Source of the DNA: Verrucomicrobiota bacterium
GTDB taxonomy: Bacteria; Verrucomicrobiota; Verrucomicrobiia; Verrucomicrobiales; DEV007
Direction of reading: 5' to 3'
DNA length: 55,679 nucleotides
Assembly: GCA_020630975.1 (NCBI GenBank)
Contig: JAHDID010000004.1
Coordinates: 1-55,679, forward strand
Numbering within the stretch: position 1 is the first letter of the stretch; the number at the start of each line of letters is the position of its first letter. Under the pieces are notes generated by a model. The model ran no database searches. It saw only the letters and a list, made by a program, of their open reading frames with translations, and was not told where the DNA came from. The translations under genes were made by a program, and so were the position numbers. Positions 24,897 through 33,680 of the stretch are shown piece by piece.

Positions 24897-25382
24897 CTAT
24901 TTCTTGAGTAACTCCTGAAGTTCGGGATTCTCATGCAGCACTCGGGTGCTCATCGTTTTAGGAAACGGGTTCCCAAAATATCCCTTAATTTCCTTAATTG
25001 GAGTCGGGAATGGGACATCAAAAGAGATACGCATATCCTCTGCTCGATACCCTATCGGAGCCCCTTTACAAGTTAGCAGCGAAGGATCATCAATAAATGT
25101 CAGATCCTCCGGTATTGCCCCATTCTCATGGCAATAACCGATCAGTAATCGCTCTACCTTATGCAGCTTTCGCCGCCCCTCGCCAAAACCTATCTGCCCC
25201 AACACACAAACCCCAAATATAACCGCCCAAAGCACGCCATGTATATAGAGCACAGACGGTTTGAGAGACTCCCTCTTTATCCAGCTATAAATAAGTAAAA
25301 CCGGCAAAATCAATAGCCCAAATGCACCGGGGTTTATTGAAAATCCTCCACCAATATCGATCTCTGAAAGTATACAACTCAA
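24897..25382 (-). CDS. Hypothetical membrane protein
   Basis: A 161-residue protein with two hydrophobic segments (about 19-35 and 44-62) and a soluble C-terminal domain of roughly 100 residues. The start shown is a TTG and is uncertain. The soluble part has a CxxGAPIGYR-like stretch reminiscent of small Verrucomicrobiota and Planctomycetota orphans. It is more AT-rich than the DUF4838 gene it converges with. No function can be assigned. Confidence 0.5.
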   Translation of the reverse strand: MSCILSEIDIGGGFSINPGAFGLLILPVLLIYSWIKRESLKPSVLYIHGVLWAVIFGVCVLGQIGFGEGRRKLHKVERLLIGYCHENGAIPEDLTFIDDPSLLTCKGAPIGYRAEDMRISFDVPFPTPIKEIKGYFGNPFPKTMSTRVLHENPELQELLKK

Positions 25383-25491
25383 GCGCCTTTTGTATCACTC
25401 CGAGTCAAAACTTAAACATGAAAAACTGGATTTTCAGACTCGCAACTTTCTAGCTTCCCTTTTGCCACACTCTCTGCTAGCCTCCTCACCC

Positions 25492-26046
25492 ATGAAGCTA
25501 CCGCTAATCTTCGCCCTATTCCTAGCGACCATTGCCTTTGGCAAACTCCATGGTCAGTGAAACTCTGCTTCGTCCACTGGTACAGTGGGCTTTTTGGAAG
25601 TCGAAGTGGCAACTATGACGACTGATCCCGAAGGGATCACGAAAAACCGCTTCACCGCTAAACTAGACCAAATCACATCCGTCTCTCAGCACGACTACGT
25701 GATCGACGGTGCTGTGAAGGTCTACGAGTGCACCATCGATACCAGAGGCAATATGACGGCTCGCTTTTACTTCATCGAGCCCGTGACAGACGGTTCCAGC
25801 AGCGGAGTCCCCTCCTCTATCAGCGGCCAGATCAGCAAATTCACCAATGCCAGATCCAAGGAAGCCACGGGCATGCAGGCCGATGTCATCGTGACTAAGA
25901 ATTACCCGACCACAACTCACGCCAAAACCGCTGAATATCGCGTAAAGAACAAGACTTCTATCACGATGATCTACGATCACGCCCATCGGGTGTGGGCACA
26001 GGAGCGCGGTCGCGGTGCCGCGAATAAGCTAACGATCAGCGAGTAA
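25492..26046 (+). pseudogene. Secreted-protein gene interrupted by an in-frame TGA
   Basis: ATG at 25492 starts a 22-codon signal peptide (MKLPLIFALFLATIAFGKLH) that stops at TGA 25558-25560. The same frame then stays open, without any other stop, to 26046: 162 further codons of polar, beta-rich sequence beginning NSASSTG. A GTG at 25585 could start the second part, but the product would lack export and begin inside the mature region. The simplest reading is a nonsense mutation in one secreted protein of about 185 residues. Other genes here use TGA as a normal stop, so the code is standard. Sequencing error, readthrough or restart at 25585 are alternatives. Function unknown. Confidence 0.65.
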
Positions 26047-26079
26047 TTTCCCCCCCCTACATCTTCTCCCCCACATGCC

Positions 26080-26559
26080 ATGGAACCGGTGATCTGCCCC
26101 ATGCTCCCCCAAGATATAACTGCCGTACTCGGACTTGTCCGAGAGCTAGCTGTCTATGAGCGGCTGGAACATGACTTAGTCGCCACTGAAGCAGACTACC
26201 AAACCGCATTCTTCGGTGACCAGCCAGCTGCAGAAGCGATCGTGGCCGAGATCGATAGCGAGCTGGTCGGCTACGCCATGTTCTTCTCTACTTTCTCCAG
26301 CTTCAAAGGACGTGCCGGGATCTGGCTCGAGGATATCTATGTTCAACCCGCCCACCGCTCCTGCGGTATCGGTAAAAGCCTGCTCAAGGAAATCGCCTCG
26401 ATCGCCGAAAACCGGCACGCCGGCAGATACGAGTGGTGTGTGCTGGACTGGAATAAAACAGCCATCGATTTTTACGAGAAAGCTGGCGGCACCATTCTGG
26501 ATGAATGGCGTATCGTCCGACTGGAAGAGGGCGAGATTGCGTCACTCTCAAAATCGTAA
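26080..26559 (+). CDS. GNAT-family N-acetyltransferase
   Basis: A 159-residue cytoplasmic enzyme transferring acetyl from acetyl-CoA. The acetyl-CoA loop is RSCGIGKSLL (Q/RxxGxG type) after EDIYVQP, and the C-terminal YEWCVLDWNKTAIDFYEKAGG is the usual motif with Asn and Tyr. The start, LVRELAVYERLEHDLVATEADY, closely resembles spermidine/diamine acetyltransferases, so a polyamine or thialysine-type substrate is plausible; not certain. It stands alone between a damaged secreted-protein gene and a regulator. Confidence 0.88.
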   Translation: MEPVICPMLPQDITAVLGLVRELAVYERLEHDLVATEADYQTAFFGDQPAAEAIVAEIDSELVGYAMFFSTFSSFKGRAGIWLEDIYVQPAHRSCGIGKSLLKEIASIAENRHAGRYEWCVLDWNKTAIDFYEKAGGTILDEWRIVRLEEGEIASLSKS

Positions 26560-26721
26560 AACGCAAACATGAAAGTAACTATTCCCCCATATTAAGTTCA
26601 TTCATACCACCTGTGCCATTTTTTGTTTTTTTGCCAACGTGAAATATGATAATAATGCCTCCGTTTTTTTTCGATAAAACCCAAGGAATCGCACCCAACA
26701 CAACGTCTCCCCCTTCGGATC

Positions 26722-27468
26722 ATGACCACCCGAAAACAAGAATTCTACAGCCAGTTGAAACCCGGTGGCTGTTTTGAACCACTATTCAACCATATTTCCG
26801 ACACTTATTTCTTCGTGAAAGATCGCGAAAGTCGGCTGATATCTGGAAATGAAAAGCTAGCTCGCCAGCTAGGCTGCCCCTCTGTGGACAGTTTGACAGG
26901 CGCTAGTGATTTCGACTTCTTTCCCAAATCTGTAGCTATGCACTACCGGGAAGATGATGAAAAAATCTTTCAAACAGGCAAAGCTATCGTCAACCGACTG
27001 GAGCCGTGGAAGAGCGATCGTGGCGGATTCTGCTGGTTCTCCACCACGAAAATGCCGATCTACAACAAAAGCGATCAAATCTGCGGTATCGCGGGGGTGA
27101 CTGCGCCTCATTTCTCCCACCCTCCAGCCAACCTCCCCCACAGCGTAGCCAAAGCGATCGAGTACCTGACCGAGAACTATCAGGAGAAGATCTCCATCGA
27201 GACTCTGGCAGCCCAAAGCTCGGTCTCGACCAAACAGCTGAACCGACTGTTTCAAAAAGTATGCGGCATGTCTGCCCGTGAGTTTTTGACTCGGACACGC
27301 ATCCTGCATTCCAGTGATCGGCTGGCCGACACGAAAATCCCGATCTCTGTGATCGCCAACGAATCCGGCTTCATCGACCAAAGCTACTTCACTCGTACCT
27401 TTCAGAAATACTTAGGCTGTTCACCGAGCGAGTTTCGACGCAATAACTCGCTCTTCTCCGACAGCTAA
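26722..27468 (+). CDS. PAS-domain AraC-family transcriptional regulator
   Basis: A 248-residue cytoplasmic regulator. Residues about 16-130 form a PAS domain (HISDTYFFVKDRESRLISGN, FDFFPKSVAMHYREDD, ICGIAGVT). Residues about 145-245 hold two helix-turn-helix motifs of the AraC family: ISIETLAAQSSVSTKQLNRLFQ and ISVIANESGFIDQSYFTRTF. PAS-AraC proteins are common in Planctomycetota and Verrucomicrobiota, often near carbohydrate genes. It is co-directional with the following MoxR cluster (82 bases from its stop to the MoxR start) and could control it; that is inference. An AT-rich stretch upstream (26580-26700) holds its promoter. Confidence 0.9.
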   Translation: MTTRKQEFYSQLKPGGCFEPLFNHISDTYFFVKDRESRLISGNEKLARQLGCPSVDSLTGASDFDFFPKSVAMHYREDDEKIFQTGKAIVNRLEPWKSDRGGFCWFSTTKMPIYNKSDQICGIAGVTAPHFSHPPANLPHSVAKAIEYLTENYQEKISIETLAAQSSVSTKQLNRLFQKVCGMSAREFLTRTRILHSSDRLADTKIPISVIANESGFIDQSYFTRTFQKYLGCSPSEFRRNNSLFSDS

Positions 27469-27550
27469 CGCGGCAAACACCCTTTTCACCAACCTCAAAC
27501 CCGCTGTTGAGTTTCCGTCATCGCTTCGTAGCGTGAGCTGCGCAGTAGAT

Positions 27551-28528
27551 ATGAACGACGTGAAAGAACTAGAGGCGGGATTGGACGAATTTCGGGAGAC
27601 CTTCTCTCGCCTGAAGGAAGAGATCCAAAAGGCTATCGTCGGCTACGATGAGCTCCTCACCGACACTCTGGTGGCCGTTTTTTGCCGAGGTCATGTGCTG
27701 CTCGAGGGGGTCCCAGGGTTGGGGAAAACTTTTCTCGTCCGGACTCTCGCTCAAGTGATGGGCCTGCAGCCTGGGCGTATCCAGTGTACACCAGACCTGA
27801 TGCCAGCCGACATCCTCGGCACTCACATCGTGAATGAAAATGATGATGGCCGACGAGTCCTGCACTTCGAGCGGGGACCAGTCTTTGCCAATCTCGTCTT
27901 GGTCGATGAGGTCAACCGCGCCACCCCAAAGACCCAAGCAGCCCTGCTGGAAGTCATGCAGGAAGGCGGCGTGACCGCTGGTGGCGAGACCATGAAGCTG
28001 CCGCAGCCGTTTTTCGTGATGGCCACTCAGAACCCCATGGAGATGGAGGGCACCTACCCTCTCCCAGAGGCTCAGGCCGATCGTTTCCTATTTAAACTTC
28101 AAGTACCATTCCCCGACCACCAGACCCTAGTCGAGATCTCGCGCCGCACCTCAGCATTCGACGAGCCCGATCTGGCAGCCATCGTATCGGGAGAAGATCT
28201 CACACGCTTTCAGAAGACCGTCGCTCAGGTGCCAGTGGCCGATCATATCACCTCCTATGCGGCTGATTTGATCTTATCGACCCACCCTGGAGAAAAAAGC
28301 AGCAGTATGGTAAATGACTATGTCAGCTACGGCGCCAGTCCTCGAGGACTGCAGGCACTGATCCGCAGTGCACGAGTACACGCCGCACTGGATGGCCGCA
28401 CTGCCGTATCAGAAGCGGACATACGCCGCGTCGGACTCTCCGCGCTACGCCACAGGGTGATCCTAAACTTCCAGGGCGAAGCGGAGGCCATAGCCGTCGA
28501 CGGATTGATCAAGGAACTCCTAGACTAA
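27551..28528 (+). CDS. MoxR-family AAA+ ATPase
   Basis: A 325-residue cytoplasmic AAA+ chaperone of the MoxR group. Walker A GVPGLGKT is at 53-60, Walker B LVLVDE with Asp119 and Glu120, followed by VNRATPKTQAALLEVMQE, and the sensor-1 MATQNP is intact. MoxR ATPases assist maturation of complexes built by VWA-type proteins, here probably the DUF58 protein two genes on. The ATG at 27551 is preferred over a GTG at 27533. It opens a five-gene run with gaps of 18, 8, 122 and 10 bases. Confidence 0.93.
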   Translation: MNDVKELEAGLDEFRETFSRLKEEIQKAIVGYDELLTDTLVAVFCRGHVLLEGVPGLGKTFLVRTLAQVMGLQPGRIQCTPDLMPADILGTHIVNENDDGRRVLHFERGPVFANLVLVDEVNRATPKTQAALLEVMQEGGVTAGGETMKLPQPFFVMATQNPMEMEGTYPLPEAQADRFLFKLQVPFPDHQTLVEISRRTSAFDEPDLAAIVSGEDLTRFQKTVAQVPVADHITSYAADLILSTHPGEKSSSMVNDYVSYGASPRGLQALIRSARVHAALDGRTAVSEADIRRVGLSALRHRVILNFQGEAEAIAVDGLIKELLD

Positions 28529-28546
28529 CCCACGACCGAGAAACGC

Positions 28547-31500
28547 GTGAAAGCACCCCACCTGTCACAGACTTTTGTCGGCCTCTGTGTGGCCGTCCTA
28601 CTGCTGTCCCCTCTGCACGCGCAGCAGCAGAATGCAGAAGAGGCATTCAAAGCCGAGTCCCTCAAACTACGCACCGCGCTACACTACGACCCCACGGTAA
28701 AATCTCCGATCGACGCCTTGGTCCGGCTCTACCGCGATGCCGAGCGAGAAGAAGAGCTCATAGGCCTCTATCAGGCTCACGTCGCCAAATACCCCGACGA
28801 TCCAGGCGCAAAAGCTGTCCTGACTCGACTCTACCAGACCATGCAACGGGTAGAAGTCAGTGAGTTCATCGAGCAAGCCGCCCAACAGCACCCCGACCAC
28901 GCTTACCTCCAATACCTGCTCTCCACCGAGCTGCGCAAAAAAGAGACTGAAAGAGGTCTGACGACTCTCTCGCGAGCTATCGATCTCGAGAAGGACAAAT
29001 TTCGCCGCACCGTGTGGCTGAGGGAGCTACTGGACCAAGCCACCACCGAACAAGGCAGACAACTAGCCCTCGCCCAACTCGAGAAACTACTAAAAGTAGA
29101 AGCTCAGACCGGATCGAGCCTACTGAGTCTGGCAAGCCTCGCTAAACATCACCAGTTTTTCAAACTAGCCCTGCAATCGCTAGAATCTGCTCTGGGAAAT
29201 ACCCTCAACCCAGAAGAGCGCATCCACGCATCCATCCTAGCTGCCGAATGCCAGGCCGAGCTCGGAGAATCTGCCGCCGCTGGTCTGCGTCTCGATTCTG
29301 TGCTGTCGAAACTCGCTCCCGACCACCCTAGACGTGCCGCAGTGATGACTCTCAGGATAGCTGTGATCGCCAATGACGAAGAGCGCTCCGCTCTTCTGAA
29401 CAAAAGCAAAACCGCCTACCAAAAATCACCCGACAAAGAAAGTGCCGTGCTAGACTACGCTGAGGTGCTATCTGCAGATGGACAAAACTCCGAAGCCATC
29501 AAAGTCCTCAGAGCAGGCTCTCAATCACTACCCGAATCCAGCGAGATCGAAAGCCGACTACTCGCAATCCTCGATACCCCCACCCTGATCGACCAACTCA
29601 TCGCCTACATCGGCGAGCGCCTCGAGATCTATCCCGATCGGAGCGACCTAAGGTACCGACTGGTGAAAGTCGAATATCAAAAAGGCATGAGCACTGCCGC
29701 CAAGCAAGATTTCGCCCTAGTCCTGGCCAGCCTCGAAAAACCTGAGCAGTCGGCACGTATACTCGACCTAGCTCGCTACCTAAGGGAGCAACAGAGAACA
29801 ACCGATGCTGTCGAGCAATACCAAAACTTCATCACCACTGAGCCGACTCGTCTGGATGTGGTGCGAGAGCTCTGCGAAGTCCATCTGGAGCAGGGGCTGG
29901 AAGAACGCGTGAAAAACCTACTCTCGACTATATCCAGCAAAGGAGCTGAGCCTGAAAACCTTTTGGATCTTTGCCAATTTCTTGTCGATGAATCATTTCT
30001 CCAACCCGCAGCCTCGCTGCTAAAGAGCTATATCGAAGCATCTCGCACCCTGCCTTTCGAGCCGGGTCTCCTGCTAGCCAGAGTACACGGGGAGATGGCA
30101 GACCAAAGTGCTGCCACCCAACTGCTAGCCAAACTCCGCGACCAAGCTGATACCATCTCACGATACAAAAGCTGGCTAACCATCGCCCTGCTGGTAAACG
30201 ACTCTTTTGGAGAGATCCCCAGCTTCTTTGAGAATGAACAAGCTCAATTTCAGTTCGCCGACAAACTGTGGACTACCGATCAAATCGAGAAATTCATCTT
30301 TCTCTGCGAATCTGCAGAACGCCGCCAACTGACCGCCCGAGTGACCGAAGTCGTCAAAGCACGCCTCGCTACCGAAAAGATCGATACCAGCAAGAAGGTA
30401 AAACTGCATCAACTCCTGGTCCGCGCACTCGCAGACGACCCCAATGCGGTGAAGACCGTGGAAGACCAGCTCCTCATTTTATCGAAAGAAGATCCGGAAA
30501 AGATCGATACCTACAGCCTACAGCTAGCGCAGATCTACCACCGGGCACAGCGTCCAGATCTATCCAGAGAAGCGCTAAACAAGCTAAATCTCGAATCCAT
30601 CGAAGACGCTAATCTTTTGCGCGAGTGCTATCAAATGCTCATCGAGTATGGCGATCCCGAACTAGCAGCATCGGCCCTGGCCACCGTCACCAGGCTCGAG
30701 CCTAGTGACCTGTTTAGCTGGGAACGTCGGCTCTCTCTACTTGCGGCTGAAGGTGACGAAACCGGACTGAGATCTGCCATCCGCAGCCTCAAACAAGGCA
30801 TCGCCCAACAAGGCAAAACAGCTGAATGGCGACAAGACACCAAAAAGGCACTGCAGTGGCATCTACTCGATTCCTATTGGCGCTCCATCGCTAAAATATT
30901 AGCTAGCAACAAAACCAACTGGGCAGCAGCCCTGCCACTGCTCGAAACGGTCGAAACCGAGGCCCAAGAGCAAGACCCCGCATGGTCGCTGTGGGCAAAG
31001 GCTCTGATCTATAATAACCTGAACCGAGACGACGCCAAAAACGATACTCTAAGCCAGATGCAGGCCTACAAGGAAAAAGGCGGTAAAACCATCACCTTCC
31101 CAGATGGCTTATCAATCCCTACCGATGTAGCGATCAGCTCTTTCACCCAGAGTCCCGCCAACGGCGCCTCCACACCCAAGCCGATACTCCCTTTACTCGA
31201 TCGCCCCCAAGTCTCGTGGGCATTCGAGATCGATGCAGGGGCCGTTCTACTCCAAGTCAAAGCCGCCACATCTACGGTCATCGCACTCGATAGCTGGGGC
31301 CAAGTCTACGGGATCGATTCAGTCACCGGTAAACTCGCGTGGAAAAAGAATTACGGTACCCCGGATGCACCCACTTTTGCGCACACCGACCACTCATCCC
31401 CGATAAACCTCGAGCCACTGAGCCAAGCTCGACTGGTTAGGCAGTTACTGGTTCGCGACGATATGTTTTTCCTGCCGAAAGAACAGTCTCTCAGTGCCTA

Positions 31501-32632
31501 TTCCGCACAGGACGGAAGTCTGAAATGGACCACCCAATTCAATGACAAGCAGGATGACGTCGCCACAGGCCCGTGGGCGATTCCGACCATTCACTACACC
31601 ATCTCAGACAACCTCATTGTCGGATTTGATCCGCTACACGACTCATTAAAAGCGTTTAACAGCAGCAGCGGCAAGCTGATCTGGGAGAGAGAATGGCAAC
31701 ATGACAACTCAAAAACGGCGCAACAACCAGTGCTAACCTCACTCAATACCGGCATCAGTGCAGATGGTGGGAGAATTTTTGCCTACGGTCATGGTGCCTA
31801 TATCGTAGATGCCGCATCAGGAAACACGGTCTGGCAGCTGGCCAACGAACAAGTTCGCGTGTTCCCCCTGCCCCTGCGAGAGAGTCGTGAGCACCTATCG
31901 GATGAAGAAGTCGTCACTTTGGAACAACTAACAGCAAAACCCGTTTGGGTTGCCCAAAATCAAGGCGCTACACAGTCGCACATAAACTACCTAAAGAATC
32001 AAACCTCCAGTGAGCTGAGCAAACAATCAATCTCATTCCTGACCTACCCAGGCTCGCTACTCGCGCCCACTGCAGAATGGTCAAAACACCGATTGGACAA
32101 GGGCACACCTACCAAGGGCCACCTCACCGATGGCTATCTCTGGCTCCCTGATGATCGAGGCATATCGATGGTATCATTAGGCTTGCCCCTAGCCAGTCAG
32201 CACTGGCCTGAGACAGGCATTTTACTCGGCACCGCCAAACAAAGCGCCTGGCTACTCGAAGGCCAAACCCTCACCCATATCAACGCTGCTAAAGATACCG
32301 TCACGAGAATAGGCTGTGGCCATCTAGGCGCTGGCCCACTGTCTGGCACTGCCGTAGGAAACTGGGTATTTGTAAGGGGCCAACGAGGCATCTCTGTGTT
32401 TAACGCCCTGTCAGGAAGCCGCATCGCTAACAGCAAATGGAGTAAAGATCTGTCCAGCTACCTATCTGGCACCCCCTCAATAGACACCGACTACCTTACC
32501 ACTTGGCAGGGCAATATCTACGTAGCGGCGCCAGGCTACCCGCTCTACTGCTTTCCTCCCACCGACTCCGCTAGAGGAGGCAAATACTTCACCAGTTTCG
32601 GCAACAACCGAATCGTAGCACTATCTGACTGA
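28547..32632 (+). CDS. Giant secreted TPR/PQQ beta-propeller protein
   Basis: A 1361-residue protein starting at a GTG, with a signal peptide ending near LHAQQQ. Residues about 30-860 are helical repeats of the tetratricopeptide type (repeated PDDPGAKAVLTRLY-like and YPDRSDLRYRLVKVEYQKG-like units). From about 895 a PQQ-like beta-propeller begins; blades such as SWGQVYGIDSVTGKLAW, SLSAYSAQDGSLKWT and FNSSSGKLIWE are typical of BamB/PQQ-dehydrogenase repeats. The whole protein should sit in the periplasm as a scaffold. In Bat-type clusters the TPR component is small and separate from any propeller; this fusion is distinctive. It lies between the MoxR and DUF58 genes. Confidence 0.85.
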   Translation: MKAPHLSQTFVGLCVAVLLLSPLHAQQQNAEEAFKAESLKLRTALHYDPTVKSPIDALVRLYRDAEREEELIGLYQAHVAKYPDDPGAKAVLTRLYQTMQRVEVSEFIEQAAQQHPDHAYLQYLLSTELRKKETERGLTTLSRAIDLEKDKFRRTVWLRELLDQATTEQGRQLALAQLEKLLKVEAQTGSSLLSLASLAKHHQFFKLALQSLESALGNTLNPEERIHASILAAECQAELGESAAAGLRLDSVLSKLAPDHPRRAAVMTLRIAVIANDEERSALLNKSKTAYQKSPDKESAVLDYAEVLSADGQNSEAIKVLRAGSQSLPESSEIESRLLAILDTPTLIDQLIAYIGERLEIYPDRSDLRYRLVKVEYQKGMSTAAKQDFALVLASLEKPEQSARILDLARYLREQQRTTDAVEQYQNFITTEPTRLDVVRELCEVHLEQGLEERVKNLLSTISSKGAEPENLLDLCQFLVDESFLQPAASLLKSYIEASRTLPFEPGLLLARVHGEMADQSAATQLLAKLRDQADTISRYKSWLTIALLVNDSFGEIPSFFENEQAQFQFADKLWTTDQIEKFIFLCESAERRQLTARVTEVVKARLATEKIDTSKKVKLHQLLVRALADDPNAVKTVEDQLLILSKEDPEKIDTYSLQLAQIYHRAQRPDLSREALNKLNLESIEDANLLRECYQMLIEYGDPELAASALATVTRLEPSDLFSWERRLSLLAAEGDETGLRSAIRSLKQGIAQQGKTAEWRQDTKKALQWHLLDSYWRSIAKILASNKTNWAAALPLLETVETEAQEQDPAWSLWAKALIYNNLNRDDAKNDTLSQMQAYKEKGGKTITFPDGLSIPTDVAISSFTQSPANGASTPKPILPLLDRPQVSWAFEIDAGAVLLQVKAATSTVIALDSWGQVYGIDSVTGKLAWKKNYGTPDAPTFAHTDHSSPINLEPLSQARLVRQLLVRDDMFFLPKEQSLSAYSAQDGSLKWTTQFNDKQDDVATGPWAIPTIHYTISDNLIVGFDPLHDSLKAFNSSSGKLIWEREWQHDNSKTAQQPVLTSLNTGISADGGRIFAYGHGAYIVDAASGNTVWQLANEQVRVFPLPLRESREHLSDEEVVTLEQLTAKPVWVAQNQGATQSHINYLKNQTSSELSKQSISFLTYPGSLLAPTAEWSKHRLDKGTPTKGHLTDGYLWLPDDRGISMVSLGLPLASQHWPETGILLGTAKQSAWLLEGQTLTHINAAKDTVTRIGCGHLGAGPLSGTAVGNWVFVRGQRGISVFNALSGSRIANSKWSKDLSSYLSGTPSIDTDYLTTWQGNIYVAAPGYPLYCFPPTDSARGGKYFTSFGNNRIVALSD

Positions 32633-32640
32633 TCCTCTCG

Positions 32641-33558
32641 ATGTCTCTAGCCTCACATAGCGAAGACGCCATCTTTGATGCTGATTTCCTAGATCGGCTA
32701 CGAGCCTTATTTCTGCGCCTGCGCAAGCGCCGCCAGTTGAAGAAAAAAGGTATCCAAAACACACCGGCTTCGGGGTTCACCAGGGAGTTCAAAGATTTCC
32801 GCCACTACACGCCCAATGACGACTACCGGGCTATCGACTGGCGGCTCTATGCTCGACTGGATCGACTATTCATCAGACTGTACGAGGAGGTTCAAGAGTT
32901 TCACGTGCATATCGTTACCGATACCAGTGCCTCGATGGCTGTGCCCTTCGAAGACAAACGCCGCACCGCTCTAAAACTGACTGTTGCCCTTTCCTACCTA
33001 GGCCTAGTCGGACAGCACCGAGTCAGTGTCTATAGTATGGGAGAAAAGATGGACTCCCCGATGCCTCCTCTGAAAGGCCAAGGTAATATCCAGCGCATCA
33101 TCGACTATGCTAAAGGACTGGATTTCTCTGGCGCCACTCACTTGGAGACATGCTTTCGAGATTTTGCCCCGTCGCGCCAGCGCTACGGCATCATTTTTGT
33201 GATCTCTGATTTCTACGGCCAATCCATCGAAGAAGCCAAAGCAGCAATCCGACACACCTCCAGCTGGCCTGGCGAGATTCATTGCATACAGGTCTTTCAC
33301 CAACAGGAAGCCACTCCAGATCTCGAAGGCGAAGTGCAGCTGACCGATGTGGAAAATGGTGAGCAACGCCGAATCTGGCTCACACCAAAAGACCGCCAGC
33401 AATACGAGCAAGCCTACCGAGACTTTACCAACGGTATCGAGAAAACCTGTCGCGACCGCCAGATCGATTACCAGCCATGGCAGACCGACCTACCGTTTGA
33501 AGATGTCTTCCTAGAAATGCTCTCTAGAGGCTCAGCCATCGCGTCGAGCAACGGTTAA
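32641..33558 (+). CDS. DUF58 (VWA-like) protein
   Basis: A 305-residue soluble protein of the DUF58 group, partner of MoxR ATPases. The FKDFRHYTPNDDYRAIDWRLYAR stretch is the DUF58 signature, and the metal-site motif DTSAS is at 94-98, so the VWA-like fold should bind a divalent metal. No membrane segment is visible, unlike the longer forms. The start lies eight bases after the preceding stop. The first 40 residues are rich in Arg/Lys and may bind membrane or partner. Together with MoxR it would form the chaperone/adaptor half of the cluster. Confidence 0.9.
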   Translation: MSLASHSEDAIFDADFLDRLRALFLRLRKRRQLKKKGIQNTPASGFTREFKDFRHYTPNDDYRAIDWRLYARLDRLFIRLYEEVQEFHVHIVTDTSASMAVPFEDKRRTALKLTVALSYLGLVGQHRVSVYSMGEKMDSPMPPLKGQGNIQRIIDYAKGLDFSGATHLETCFRDFAPSRQRYGIIFVISDFYGQSIEEAKAAIRHTSSWPGEIHCIQVFHQQEATPDLEGEVQLTDVENGEQRRIWLTPKDRQQYEQAYRDFTNGIEKTCRDRQIDYQPWQTDLPFEDVFLEMLSRGSAIASSNG

Positions 33559-33561
33559 GAC

Positions 33562-33625
33562 GAAAGCAGCCTTGCTTTCTCCTGTCCAAAAACTGCATTT
33601 TTTGAAAGAATGGGCAAACCCATTC
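33562..33625. other. Two short hairpins between DUF58 and macroglobulin genes
   Basis: GAAAGCA (33562-33568) pairs with TGCTTTC (33573-33579), and GAATGGG (33608-33614) with CCCATTC (33619-33625). Neither has a T-run directly after it. They could attenuate or protect the transcript inside the cluster, where the gap is the longest (122 bases). Confidence 0.4.
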
Positions 33626-33680
33626 GTATATCACCTCGGCTCGGTCTTATCTTCAGCTGAGCTCTGCTAGCCCACGCCCT

